From assembly GCA_910577195.1 (NCBI GenBank), contig CAJTLP010000002.1, positions 248,001 through 312,000 on the forward strand: DNA of 64,000 nt, in the 5' to 3' direction. This DNA comes from an uncultured Eubacterium sp. (GTDB lineage Bacteria; Bacillota; Clostridia; Oscillospirales; Acutalibacteraceae). Under the pieces are notes generated by a model, which did not search any database, had not been told where the DNA came from, and saw nothing but the letters and a program-made list of their open reading frames with translations. Position numbers and translations under genes: made by a program. Shown piece by piece: positions 1 through 8,763 of this stretch. Each line of letters begins with the position of its first letter. The stretch's first letter is position 1.

Positions 1-608
1 AAGGAATTCATTATGTGACGATCATCATACTTGAAGGCAGATATCACCTGGTAGGTTAATTTTCTGCCCGGTGCGTATATATAAAAATATGGGTGTGTGT
101 CAAAAAATTCCTTATCTTCAAACTTATGCAAGGTGGTGAACATTGTGTCACCATAGCCGTTGTGCCCATATATAACAGTGAAAGCATCGTTAAAGTTTTT
201 ATGGTTTATAAGCTCTGTGTATATCGCACCGCTTGCAGACCAGCTTTTGTCCTCAGCCTTATGCTTGAGATAGAATTCATCATTCGTTGAATTCTGCACA
301 ATCGGGTGGTCAACATTGGTATCATCAACTTTAATCCATGCATATATTTCGTCGTTCTGTGCTTTAAGTGATTTAAAATCAATCGGATTTTCAACAAGAC
401 TGTCAGATGAAGCTACGCTTTTGGTAGTTGATGAAGTGGTGGTCGGTGACGGCTTGGATATACTGTTATTATATAATTGTATTCCGAAATAAACACCGCA
501 GAAAACAAGAACAAATACTATAATGAAAATAAGTATAAGCTTTGTGGGGCTTTTTTTTCTTTTGTTTTCATTTTCTTCATTGTTTTCATCAAAATCATTT
601 TTTATCAA
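1..608 (-). CDS. srtB: Class B sortase, C-terminal part outside window
   Basis: Membrane-anchored transpeptidase that would attach surface proteins to peptidoglycan. Reading the minus strand gives a charged N-terminus, one membrane segment (about residues 24-43), a Ser/Thr-rich linker and the sortase barrel with the catalytic histidine in YGHN (His149). The catalytic Cys and Arg lie beyond base 1. The spacing of DEIYAWIKVDDTNVDHPIV and the long insert are typical of class B rather than class A. The start is the TTG at 608-606, preceded by AGGGTGAT, the same SD form seen before many genes here. A terminator separates it from the surface-protein gene upstream, which could be a substrate. Identification is strong although the gene is cut. 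Confidence 0.88.
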   Translation of the reverse strand, partial: MIKNDFDENNEENENKRKKSPTKLILIFIIVFVLVFCGVYFGIQLYNNSISKPSPTTTSSTTKSVASSDSLVENPIDFKSLKAQNDEIYAWIKVDDTNVDHPIVQNSTNDEFYLKHKAEDKSWSASGAIYTELINHKNFNDAFTVIYGHNGYGDTMFTTLHKFEDKEFFDTHPYFYIYAPGRKLTYQVISAFKYDDRHIMNS

Positions 609-630
609 AATAATCACCCTGAGATTAAAA

Positions 631-668
631 AGACCTGTTTACCAATAAAGGCAAACAGGTTTTCTTAT
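631..668 (-). terminator. Intrinsic terminator after the PATG surface-protein gene
   Basis: An 8-bp stem, ACCTGTTT (633-640) with AAACAGGT (653-660), is followed on the minus strand by CTTTTTAAT. It ends the 681-1226 transcript just before the sortase start. Confidence 0.75.
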
Positions 669-680
669 AAGTTATTGAAA

Positions 681-1226
681 TTACTCAGCATCCTTCTTCT
701 TAGCTGCTGTAAGAGTTGCAATACCGGCACAAGCAATTGCGATACCGCTTGCAGCTAAAGCTGAAGACATACCTGTTGCAGGAGCCTTTGAAGAATTGTT
801 CTTCTTTGTTGTTGTAGTAGCATCTGTACCAAAATCAACAAGTGCGTTTACGATTACTTCACCGTTATCGTAGTCTGCGATAGCTTCAGCAGAGATGAAA
901 GTAATTGTTAATGAACCGTCTTCATTGTAAGACAGTGTGTAATCTGTACCCTCTGCAAGACCCAAATCCTCAAGATTCTCTTCCCAGCCTGTAAGTGTAC
1001 CTTCACCAACATATGTGAATGTGATTGACTTAGGATTTGTTTTATCAGGAGAATAAATGATGTCTGTTTCAGTAACAACACCATTTACCTGAAGAATAGG
1101 CTTTTTGTTGACAGCAGTTGAAGCTGTAGGGCTGTTAACTGTTGCTGCCATTGCAGGAACAACAGACATAGCGAATACGGAAACTGTCATTATTGCAGCC
1201 ATAACAAAAGATAATATTTTTTTCAT
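681..1226 (-). CDS. Secreted/cell-surface protein with PATG C-terminal tail
   Basis: 181-aa exported protein of unknown function. It has a signal peptide ending near AMAA (residue 28), then a beta-rich domain of roughly 105 residues, a Thr/Lys/Ser linker, and a tail made of PATG (about residues 149-152), a hydrophobic stretch and KKKDAE. That is the layout of a sortase signal, although neither LPXTG nor NPQTN is present. Start is the ATG at 1226, with GAGGTG eight bases upstream; a GTG nine bases earlier lies inside that SD. The class B sortase gene follows directly, so being a substrate is plausible but inferred. It has its own strong promoter and terminator. No family was recognised for the central domain. 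Confidence 0.8.
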   Translation of the reverse strand: MKKILSFVMAAIMTVSVFAMSVVPAMAATVNSPTASTAVNKKPILQVNGVVTETDIIYSPDKTNPKSITFTYVGEGTLTGWEENLEDLGLAEGTDYTLSYNEDGSLTITFISAEAIADYDNGEVIVNALVDFGTDATTTTKKNNSSKAPATGMSSALAASGIAIACAGIATLTAAKKKDAE

Positions 1227-1282
1227 AATAAACACCTCTATATACTTTTACATAAATATACAGTAATACAATATTTGATTAA

Positions 1283-1311
1283 ATTATATCACCGAAATTT
1301 GGTTTTGTAAA
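1283..1311 (-). promoter_or_regulatory. Sigma-A promoter of the PATG surface protein
   Basis: On the minus strand TTTACA (1306-1311), a 17-base spacer and TATAAT (1283-1288). A leader of about 50 bases runs to the ATG at 1226. Confidence 0.75.
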
Positions 1312-1348
1312 GACTTTTTTTAAAATATATTATTACAAATTATAGCAG

Positions 1349-1390
1349 AAAATGCATAGCCACAATGTATTGTGGCTATGCATTCATTTT
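1349..1390 (-). terminator. Terminator of the marR-ABC operon
   Basis: A perfect 15-bp stem (1351-1365 with 1370-1384) and a 4-base loop TGTA lie 37 bases past the second ABC gene. On the minus strand the stem is followed by TTTTCTGC, so the U-tract is short. Confidence 0.75.
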
Positions 1391-1426
1391 GCTTGTTCAG
1401 AAATACAATATATTATTGCGAAAATT

Positions 1427-3283
1427 TTAGCTTAGTTTTGCCTTGCCTGTGCATAATTCGTAATATCTTCCCTTTTGGCTGATCAGATCCTCGTGGTCGC
1501 CGCGTTCAATGATTGCACCGTTTTCAAGTACCATTATAGCATCTGAATTGCGGACGGTTGAAAGTCTGTGGGCAATTACAAATACGGTTCTGTTCATCAT
1601 CAATCGGTCCATACCATGTTCAATATGAAGCTCTGTACGTGTATCAATTGAAGATGTTGCCTCGTCAAGAATCATAACAGGAGGGTCAGCAACAGCAGCA
1701 CGAGCTATTGCAAGCAGCTGCCTCTGTCCCTGTGAAAGGCTTTCGCCGTCACCGGTGATTTTTGTATTGTATCCGTCAGGAAGACGTCTTATAAATGAAT
1801 GGGCAGAGGCAAGCTTTGCTGCCTCAATACATTCTTCGTCTGTTGCATCAAGTCTGCCGTAGCGGATATTATCCATAACCGTGCCGGTGAACATATGGGT
1901 ATCCTGAAGAACGATAGCAAGACTTTTTCTTAAATCATTCTTTTTGATACGCTTAATGTCAATGCCGTCGTAGGTGATTGAACCCTCCTGAATATCGTAA
2001 AATCGGTTTATCAGGTTTGTAATCGTTGTTTTACCTGCACCGGTTGAGCCAACGAAGGCAATTTTCTGACCCGGCTTTGCGTAAAGATTGATATTTTTCA
2101 GTACCTGTTTTTCAGGAACATAGCTGAAATCAACGTTTTCAAATACAACCTTTCCTTCAACAGGGATTTTCTTATCACCGTCAATCCAAAACCATTGCTT
2201 TGAATCCGCATTTTTTTCCATACTGAGGGTGACTGTTCCGTCATCAACTTCGCTGTCCATTTCCATTATTTCAAAAACGCGTTCTGCACCGGCAAGAGCA
2301 GAGAAAATATTATTCATCTGATTCATTATCTGGTCGATAGGCTGCCTGAACTGTCTTGTGTAGCCTAAGAAAGTGAAGAATGTGCCTATTCCCAGTGTGT
2401 GCGACAGAACAAGCATTCCGCCTGCAAGGGCAATTGTGGCATAAAGTGCGTTGTTTATTCCTGTTCCGCAGGGTCCCATAATACCTGAATAGAAGTTTGC
2501 ATTGGTTGCGACCTTACGGAATTTTGAGTTGAGCTCGTCAAATTCCTCAATTGCCTGCTGCTCGTGATTGAACACCTTTACGACCTTCATACCCTCAATG
2601 GTTTCCTCAATGTTTCCGTTCATTGCACCCAGTGCTTCCTGCTGTGCCTTGAAATATTTGCGTGTATTTTTTGCAATATTAACAGAGTTGACAATCATTA
2701 TAATAAGGAAAGCGAGGGCTACAAGGAATAACTGCCATTTCAGCACAATCATCATTACTACTATGCTGACAAAGGAGAAAATGGAAGAAACGAACTGAAC
2801 GATTGTCTGTTCAAGCATCAGCTGAATATTATCCACATCGTTTGTGAAACGGCTCATAATTTCGCCGTGTGTTTTTGAATCAAAATATTTCAGCGGTAAG
2901 GTCTGAAGATGATCAAATAAATCTTTTCTGATATTGTTTGTGGTCTTGTAAGCGACCTTAACCATTATTTTTGACTGAATAAAAGAAAATAGGGATGCGC
3001 CTATATAAAAGAGTGATACAATGGCAAGATTGAGCATGAGCTGACGTACACCCTCCGTTGCAAAGGTACCGCCTTTTATGGATTCCTCCACTCCGTCAAG
3101 TATGGGCTTCAGCCAGTATGAAGCACCTGTTGAACACAGTGTGCTTAAAATAAGTGCGAACAGAACAACAAATAAAAGAGCTTTGTTTCTACCGATATAT
3201 TTTAAAATATGTGACAGCGTTTTTTTGGCATTTTTAGGTTTTTGTATGCCTTCTCCTCTGCCTCTTGGTCCCATTGGCGGCAT
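1427..3283 (-). CDS. ABC exporter half-transporter, catalytic NBD partner
   Basis: 618-aa type IV ABC exporter subunit with an N-terminal six-helix membrane domain and a C-terminal ATPase. The NBD shows Walker A GSTGAGKTT (near residue 413), signature SLSQGQRQ and Walker B VMILDEATSSID with the catalytic glutamate intact. The gene upstream encodes a second half with a degenerate Walker B. The pair therefore looks like an asymmetric heterodimer of the LmrCD/BmrCD/TM287-288 type, which exports drugs or lipophilic compounds. The ATG at 3283 shares one base with the preceding stop (TAATG), indicating coupled translation. Substrate is unknown; MarR control suggests an induced efflux role. Confidence 0.93.
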   Translation of the reverse strand: MPPMGPRGRGEGIQKPKNAKKTLSHILKYIGRNKALLFVVLFALILSTLCSTGASYWLKPILDGVEESIKGGTFATEGVRQLMLNLAIVSLFYIGASLFSFIQSKIMVKVAYKTTNNIRKDLFDHLQTLPLKYFDSKTHGEIMSRFTNDVDNIQLMLEQTIVQFVSSIFSFVSIVVMMIVLKWQLFLVALAFLIIMIVNSVNIAKNTRKYFKAQQEALGAMNGNIEETIEGMKVVKVFNHEQQAIEEFDELNSKFRKVATNANFYSGIMGPCGTGINNALYATIALAGGMLVLSHTLGIGTFFTFLGYTRQFRQPIDQIMNQMNNIFSALAGAERVFEIMEMDSEVDDGTVTLSMEKNADSKQWFWIDGDKKIPVEGKVVFENVDFSYVPEKQVLKNINLYAKPGQKIAFVGSTGAGKTTITNLINRFYDIQEGSITYDGIDIKRIKKNDLRKSLAIVLQDTHMFTGTVMDNIRYGRLDATDEECIEAAKLASAHSFIRRLPDGYNTKITGDGESLSQGQRQLLAIARAAVADPPVMILDEATSSIDTRTELHIEHGMDRLMMNRTVFVIAHRLSTVRNSDAIMVLENGAIIERGDHEDLISQKGRYYELCTGKAKLS

Positions 3284-5034
3284 TATTCAAGCACCCCCTT
3301 TTTCTGTGTACTGCATATTTCCTGATAAATTTCATTGCTTTCCATAAGCTCCTCGTGCGTGCCTATGCCTTTTATTTGACCGTCATCCACAACAAGGATT
3401 TTGTCGGCCTCCTGAACGGATGAAATTCTCTGTGCAATTATGAAAATAGTTGTATCTTTTAAATCACTGTAAAAGCTTTCTCTTATTTTAGCTTCCGTAG
3501 ACGTATCAACTGCACTGGTGGAATCATCAAGAATAAGAATCTTCGGCTTTTTAATCATAGCCCTTGCAATACAGAGTCTTTGCTTCTGTCCACCGGAAAG
3601 ATTAAGTCCGCCCTGAGCAAGATAAGTATCATAACCGTCAGGCTGTGAAAGAATGAAATCCTCTGCCTGTGCTGCTTGGCATGCATTGGTGATTTCTTCG
3701 TCCGTTGCATCCTTTTTACCCCAGCGGATATTATCGCGAATTGTACCTGAGAAGAGTACGTTTTTCTGAAGAACAACGCCAATCATATCGCGCAGTGCGG
3801 TCAGATCGTAATCCTTAACATTCACATCGTCAATGAGGACTTCGCCTTCTGTCGCATCATAAAGTCGCGGAATAAGATTAACAAGGCTGGATTTTCCGCA
3901 GCCTGTACCGCCGACAATACCGATTATTTCACCCGGATTTGCGGTGAAGCTGATGTTATCCAGTATATTGTCGCCTGATTTTTCAGGTGCGTATTTAAAG
4001 GAAACATTTCTGAATTCGATTTTGCCCTTTGATGAAGCGGTATCCGGGATATAGGGTGATTCAGGATTTTTGATATCAATTTCGGTATCCAGAATTTCCA
4101 CAACTCTGTCACCGCAGGCCTTTGCTCTTGTAAGCTGTAAAAGGAACATGGAAACCATCATAATGTTCATCAGTACCTGAATGATGTATGAGGATATAAC
4201 GGATATTTCGCCGACATCCATCTGTCCTGCAGCGGCTGAATTTGCACCCTTGTAATAGATATATACGATTACAACGTTCATCATAAGCATTAGAATCGGC
4301 ATAACCGTTACAATCATTCCGGCAGCCTTTGCGCCCTGATTTGCAAGATCGTCGGAGGCTTTGTGGAATTTGTCCTTTTCTCTGTCCTCTCTTACAAATG
4401 CCTTTACAACTCTTATACCGATGAGATTTTCCTGTACAACACGGTTAACGTTATCTATTTTTTTCTGCATTTTCTGAAACATCGGAAAACCGAATTTCAG
4501 TATAACCGCAACGATTACTAAAATGATTGGAAGAATGATAACAATGATGAGCGAAAGCTTTGCATTAATTGAAAATGCAAATATTGCTGAAACAATCAGC
4601 AGAGCAGGTGCTCGCACAAGCATTCTCAGACACATCATAACCGTATTCTGCAGCATGGTTACATCATTGGTCATTCTTGTGGTAAGTGATGCTGTTGAAT
4701 ACGTATCAATATTTCTGAAGGAAAATTCACTGGCCTTTAAATATAAATCCTTTCTGAGTCTGTAAGAAAATTTCTGGCTGACCACCGATGATGTTTTCAT
4801 TGTGGCAAGACCGCCGCAAAGACCTATTATTGCCAGAAGAAACATAAACACTCCGATTTTTATAACCGTTGATTTCGCATCATCAGGGGTTTGTGTATCA
4901 TTCACCAGTTCATAAACAGTATTTGCCAGTGACGGCATTGCAAGCTCACATATTGCCTCAATAATCATACCTGATGCACTGATGAGTGCGAGCCCCCATA
5001 GACCCTTCATATATTTTGAAAGCTTTTTTATCAT
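3283..5034 (-). CDS. ABC exporter half-transporter, degenerate NBD partner
   Basis: 583-aa ABC exporter subunit, membrane domain first and NBD last. Walker A is GGTGCGKSS and the signature NLSGGQKQR. Walker B reads ILILDDSTSAVD, with Asp where the catalytic Glu normally sits. That substitution marks the non-hydrolysing site of heterodimeric exporters and fits the intact ILDE of the next gene. It overlaps marR by four bases (ATGA) and the next ABC gene by one, so the three genes form one translationally coupled operon. It acts in the cytoplasmic membrane; the substrate cannot be read from sequence. Confidence 0.93.
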   Translation of the reverse strand: MIKKLSKYMKGLWGLALISASGMIIEAICELAMPSLANTVYELVNDTQTPDDAKSTVIKIGVFMFLLAIIGLCGGLATMKTSSVVSQKFSYRLRKDLYLKASEFSFRNIDTYSTASLTTRMTNDVTMLQNTVMMCLRMLVRAPALLIVSAIFAFSINAKLSLIIVIILPIILVIVAVILKFGFPMFQKMQKKIDNVNRVVQENLIGIRVVKAFVREDREKDKFHKASDDLANQGAKAAGMIVTVMPILMLMMNVVIVYIYYKGANSAAAGQMDVGEISVISSYIIQVLMNIMMVSMFLLQLTRAKACGDRVVEILDTEIDIKNPESPYIPDTASSKGKIEFRNVSFKYAPEKSGDNILDNISFTANPGEIIGIVGGTGCGKSSLVNLIPRLYDATEGEVLIDDVNVKDYDLTALRDMIGVVLQKNVLFSGTIRDNIRWGKKDATDEEITNACQAAQAEDFILSQPDGYDTYLAQGGLNLSGGQKQRLCIARAMIKKPKILILDDSTSAVDTSTEAKIRESFYSDLKDTTIFIIAQRISSVQEADKILVVDDGQIKGIGTHEELMESNEIYQEICSTQKKGVLE

Positions 5035-5492
5035 TCCTTTTCACCTCTTTCAATAATATTTTGGATTGCAAGATCAAGCAGGCTTGACAGTTCAAAAGCC
5101 TGTTCTTCTGTCATATTCTTTTTCAGAACAGTTTCCAAAGAATCCATATGTTTTTTTATGTTTTCCGGTGCCAACTTTGCTTTTTCTGTTGGATAAAGCC
5201 TTGTTATTCTGGCATCATTTTTATCCGCTTTTTTTATTACAAAGCCTGCTTTTTCCATTCTTTTGATGGATACACTGGCAGTTGCACCTGATACATCAAG
5301 AAGATTCGCAAGCTCATTTATGGTAATGCCTTCATTTTCTGCTAAGGCGAGCACAATATCTTCTTGCCCTGAAAAAAGTCCTTGTTCGGCAATCGCTTCA
5401 TTGAACGATTGACGCAGAATTTTTGATAAACACATAACACGCGGAGCAATGTGTTCCTTCGGCGGCGGACCGCAATGCTTTCTATATCTCAT
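5031..5492 (-). CDS. MarR-family transcriptional regulator
   Basis: 153-aa winged-helix regulator. The recognition helix region GITINELANLLDVSGATAS, with the following wing KADKNDARITRLYPT, matches the MarR fold. It is the first gene of the operon with the two ABC exporter halves. Directly in front of it is a duplicated 10-bp palindrome overlapping the transcription start region, so autorepression relieved by a ligand is likely (inference from the family and site position). The start at 5492 has AAGGAG nearby. The ligand is unknown. Confidence 0.9.
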   Translation of the reverse strand: MRYRKHCGPPPKEHIAPRVMCLSKILRQSFNEAIAEQGLFSGQEDIVLALAENEGITINELANLLDVSGATASVSIKRMEKAGFVIKKADKNDARITRLYPTEKAKLAPENIKKHMDSLETVLKKNMTEEQAFELSSLLDLAIQNIIERGEKE

Positions 5493-5515
5493 AAGTACTC
5501 CTTATTTTGTTCATT

Positions 5516-5539
5516 TAGTCGACTATCTTTAGTCGACTA
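5516..5539. promoter_or_regulatory. Double palindromic operator for the MarR regulator
   Basis: Two copies of the perfect palindrome TAGTCGACTA (5516-5525 and 5530-5539) are separated by four bases and together form a larger inverted repeat. They lie just downstream of the -10 box of the marR promoter, a position suited to repression. Confidence 0.75.
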
Positions 5540-5545
5540 ACGATT

Positions 5546-5573
5546 ATTTTATCACAAGTTTACAAAAAGTCAA
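5546..5573 (-). promoter_or_regulatory. Promoter of the marR-ABC operon
   Basis: Minus-strand TTGACT (5568-5573), a 16-base spacer and TAAAAT (5546-5551). The operator palindromes begin six bases further downstream. Confidence 0.7.
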
Positions 5574-5581
5574 GATAAACA

Positions 5582-5610
5582 TTGTAAACTATTTATGAAT
5601 GTGTTAGAAT
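5582..5610 (+). promoter_or_regulatory. Promoter of rsmA
   Basis: TTGTAA (5582-5587), a 17-base spacer and TAGAAT (5605-5610), about 35 bases before the rsmA start. It is back to back with the marR promoter. Confidence 0.65.
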
Positions 5611-5643
5611 AGCACCCTGTAATACTGAAATGGAGCATATACT

Positions 5644-6492
5644 ATGGATTTATATGATTATAATACCGTAAAAAGAATACTTTCAAAGCACGGATTCACC
5701 TTTTCAAAGGCACTTGGTCAGAATTTTCTCATCAATCCGGACGTCTGTCCTCAGATGGCAGAAAGTCTGTCAGCCGATGAAAATACAGGTGTGCTGGAGG
5801 TAGGACCGGGAATCGGTGTGCTTACCAAAGAGCTTTGCAGAGTTGCCGGCAGAGTGGTGTCTGTTGAGCTTGACAAAAGGCTTTTCCCTGTCCTTGATGA
5901 AACACTTGCGGAATTTGATAATCTTGAAATTATAAATGCAGATGTTATGGAAATTGACCTTAATAAACTGATTGAGGAAAAATTCAGCGGTTGCTCATCA
6001 GTTAAAGTATGTGCAAATCTTCCTTATTATATAACATCGCCTGTAATTATGACCCTGCTTGAAAGCAAGCTGCCTGTTGATGAAATTGTTGTTATGGTGC
6101 AGAAGGAGGCAGGTGAGAGGCTTTGTGCTGAGGTTGGCTCACGTATGGCAGGTGCGGTTACGGTTGCTGTCAATTATTATGCAGACAGTGAAATCCTGTT
6201 TGATGTGAACCGCAACAGCTTTATGCCCAGTCCAAAGGTCGATAGCGTTGTGATCAGACTTGCCGTCAGAAAAAATTCAAAATTTGAAGTCAGCAATGAA
6301 AAGAAATTTTTCAGCCTGGTTAAATGTGCCTTTTCACAAAGAAGAAAGACTGCACTCAACAGTATATCCAATACAATGGGTGTGCCTAAGGATAAAATTT
6401 CTGCTGTGTTTACCGAGCTCGGATTGGATACAAATATACGTGCAGAAAAGCTTACAATGAACGATTTTATAAATATTGCGGACAGATTATAA
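5644..6492 (+). CDS. rsmA: 16S rRNA (A1518/A1519) dimethyltransferase RsmA/KsgA
   Basis: 282-aa SAM-dependent enzyme that dimethylates two adjacent adenosines in helix 45 of 16S rRNA during 30S maturation. Visible motifs are LGQNFL near the N-terminus, the SAM-binding VLEVGPGIGVLT, and NLPYY (motif IV), which holds the target base. Then follows the usual C-terminal helical domain with SFMPSPKVDS and AFSQRRKT. Length is normal for the family. It begins a short plus-strand stretch with the MATE gene 46 bases downstream. Its own sigma-A promoter lies just in front. Confidence 0.96.
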   Translation: MDLYDYNTVKRILSKHGFTFSKALGQNFLINPDVCPQMAESLSADENTGVLEVGPGIGVLTKELCRVAGRVVSVELDKRLFPVLDETLAEFDNLEIINADVMEIDLNKLIEEKFSGCSSVKVCANLPYYITSPVIMTLLESKLPVDEIVVMVQKEAGERLCAEVGSRMAGAVTVAVNYYADSEILFDVNRNSFMPSPKVDSVVIRLAVRKNSKFEVSNEKKFFSLVKCAFSQRRKTALNSISNTMGVPKDKISAVFTELGLDTNIRAEKLTMNDFINIADRL

Positions 6493-6538
6493 ATCGTTAT
6501 TCTATTTTTAAATACTTCAGAAAGGAATGGTTTTAACT

Positions 6539-7936
6539 ATGAAGGACAATACAAAAATATTCGCAGAATATAAAGTACCCAGAGCAGTTGCGGCTATGGC
6601 ACTGCCAAGTATGATGGGTATGCTTATCAATATTATATATAATTTAGCGGACACGTTTTTCGTTGGACAGACAGGGGACAGCAACCAGGTTGCTGCCGTT
6701 TCGGTATCTATGCCGTTATTTTTCTTTTTTCTGGCAATTGGCAACCTTTTCGGTATAGGCGGATGTGCGTTTATCAGCCGTTCTCTCGGTGAAGGAAAAA
6801 AAGACAAAGTAAAGACAATCAGCAGCTTCTGTATTTACGGTGCTTTGGTGCTGGGTATATTTATCGGAATACTGTTCTTCTTTTTCCGTGAACCGCTTTT
6901 ATACCTTGTCGGTGCAAGCGATAATACAATCGGATTTGCAAAGGATTATCTGAAATGGGTAGCAGTCGGTGCACCGTTTTCCGTATTATCAATCACAGTA
7001 TGTAATCTTGTAAGAGGTGAGGGTGCTGCGAAAATATCTATGGTAGGTTCTGTGCTCGGACAGGTTGTAAATGTAATTTTAGACCCTATCTTTATCCTTG
7101 ACTCAGGGGATAAGCTTTTTGGTATCACCTTGCCGTTCGGTCTGGATATGGGGGTTGCAGGTGCAGCAATTGCTACTGTGCTCGGCAATGTTTTCAGTGT
7201 GGTATTTTTCCTTGTTTATTTCCTCAGGGGAAAGAGTATTCTGAGTATCACACCGAAAAGATTTTCAATGAAAAACGGTATTGCGAAGGGCGTTATCAAT
7301 GTTGGACTTCCTGCAAGTCTTAACAATCTTTTAATGAGTATCAGCAATATTATTGTTAATATTGTTTTAGTCAGCTATGGTGATAATGCTGTTGCAGCAA
7401 TGGGTGTTGCTATGAAAGCGAATATGCTTGTTATTATGCTGCAGATCGGTTTAGCTCAGGGGGTTCAGCCGCTTATCGGATATTGCTACGGTGCCAAAAA
7501 TTATACCAGAATGAAAAAATGTATGGGATTCAGTATCGTTTGCAATATTGTTATAGGTACAGTGATGATGCTGTTCTATCTTGTGTTCAGAGAAAATGTT
7601 ATCAGTATGTTTATTGATGATGCTGAGGTTGTAAGTCTCGGTGTAAAAATGCTGACTGCTATTATGAGTCCGGGTCCTGTTATCGGTATTATGTTTGTAC
7701 TCAACTTTGCCTTTCAGGGAATGGGCAAGGGTATACAGAGCTTCATTCTTTCTGTCGGACGGCAGGGACTTGTTTATATTCCGCTTCTTTTCATTCTTAA
7801 TAAACTGGTTGGACTTGACGGAATTATCTGGGCACAGGCAACAGCGGATTTCGTTTGTGTAATAATGAGTATTATTATGTTCATTTTTGTTATGAAGGGA
7901 ATCAATAAAAAATCATCAGCTGAAATAGCTCAATAA
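6539..7936 (+). CDS. MATE-family efflux transporter
   Basis: 465-aa integral membrane protein with about twelve hydrophobic segments in two homologous halves. The N-terminal signature ALPSMMGMLINIIYNLADTF followed by FVGQTG is typical of MATE (NorM/DinF-like) Na+- or H+-coupled exporters of cationic drugs or metabolites. Start chosen at the ATG at 6539, with AAAGGAATGG eight to ten bases upstream; an ATG at 6527 overlaps that SD. A perfect 17-bp bidirectional terminator follows. Substrate cannot be predicted. Confidence 0.92.
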   Translation: MKDNTKIFAEYKVPRAVAAMALPSMMGMLINIIYNLADTFFVGQTGDSNQVAAVSVSMPLFFFFLAIGNLFGIGGCAFISRSLGEGKKDKVKTISSFCIYGALVLGIFIGILFFFFREPLLYLVGASDNTIGFAKDYLKWVAVGAPFSVLSITVCNLVRGEGAAKISMVGSVLGQVVNVILDPIFILDSGDKLFGITLPFGLDMGVAGAAIATVLGNVFSVVFFLVYFLRGKSILSITPKRFSMKNGIAKGVINVGLPASLNNLLMSISNIIVNIVLVSYGDNAVAAMGVAMKANMLVIMLQIGLAQGVQPLIGYCYGAKNYTRMKKCMGFSIVCNIVIGTVMMLFYLVFRENVISMFIDDAEVVSLGVKMLTAIMSPGPVIGIMFVLNFAFQGMGKGIQSFILSVGRQGLVYIPLLFILNKLVGLDGIIWAQATADFVCVIMSIIMFIFVMKGINKKSSAEIAQ

Positions 7937-7950
7937 CTTAAATTTATATA

Positions 7951-7990
7951 AAAAACAGGAAAGAGTAATTTTATACTCTTTCCTGTTTTT
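7951..7990. terminator. Bidirectional terminator between MATE and hydrolase genes
   Basis: Perfect 17-bp inverted repeat (7951-7967 with 7974-7990), A-rich on one side and T-rich on the other, so it works on both strands for the converging genes. Confidence 0.9.
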
Positions 7991-8752
7991 CTATCTGCTG
8001 ATATTTTTTATATAATCAAGGGTTGCTTTCTCGCTGGCTTTGAATCCTTTTAATATAAATCCGTGATCGCCGTGAACTTCAACCAGTGAACAGTTTGAAT
8101 ATGCCTTTTGTGCTTTTTTTGAATAATCAATGTTAACCAGTTTATCTTCAATTCCGTGAACAATGAATACCGGTTTTTTAAATACACTGATTTCTTTATA
8201 AGGATCCAAATTTTTAGCATCGTCTGCATATTTACGGCTGAGCTTAACGAATAAAGCATAAAATGTTTCAGGTATTTTACTGGGATCAAACTTTGCGGAA
8301 ATCATATGACCTCTTCTTGCATCATCCGGAATACAAAGGGCGGGATAGTACAGGAATAGTCTTTCAATATCCTCCTGCCGTTCTGCAGCGGCAAGAGCTG
8401 ATACGAGACCGCCCTGACTGCATCCTGCAAGTGATATATTCTTTTCGTCAACAAAGTCCAGACGCTTGATATAGTCTATTACGTCAATCAGATTTTCCTT
8501 TTCGGTAAGCACACTCATACCGGTACTTTTTCCGCTGCTTATACCGCTTCCTGACATGCAGAAATCATAAAGTACAGCAATATATCCGGCTTTAACAAAG
8601 GTTTTTGCATATCCGAATGTAATCATCATATTGCTTGCGAAGCCGTGACTGACGATTACCGTTTTACAGGGAATTGTTAAATTTTCAGGCTTTAGAATGA
8701 TGCCTCTTAGGGTATTGCAATGGCTGTAAATACTGAAGGGTTTTATATTCAT
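7991..8752 (-). CDS. Alpha/beta-hydrolase family protein
   Basis: About 253-aa serine hydrolase of the alpha/beta fold. The nucleophile elbow is GCSQGG, the acid is likely the Asp in GIEDKLVNID, and the histidine is in VHGDHGF. These features fit prolyl-oligopeptidase-like esterases and thioesterases; the substrate is unknown. The gene follows the alpha-galactosidase, whose stop overlaps an ATG at 8767. I prefer the ATG at 8752 because GAGGAAG lies at normal SD distance before it, but 8767 (five residues longer, coupled by ATGA) is possible. No signal peptide, so probably cytoplasmic. Confidence 0.85.
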   Translation of the reverse strand: MNIKPFSIYSHCNTLRGIILKPENLTIPCKTVIVSHGFASNMMITFGYAKTFVKAGYIAVLYDFCMSGSGISSGKSTGMSVLTEKENLIDVIDYIKRLDFVDEKNISLAGCSQGGLVSALAAAERQEDIERLFLYYPALCIPDDARRGHMISAKFDPSKIPETFYALFVKLSRKYADDAKNLDPYKEISVFKKPVFIVHGIEDKLVNIDYSKKAQKAYSNCSLVEVHGDHGFILKGFKASEKATLDYIKNISR

Positions 8753-8763
8753 ATCTTTCTTCC

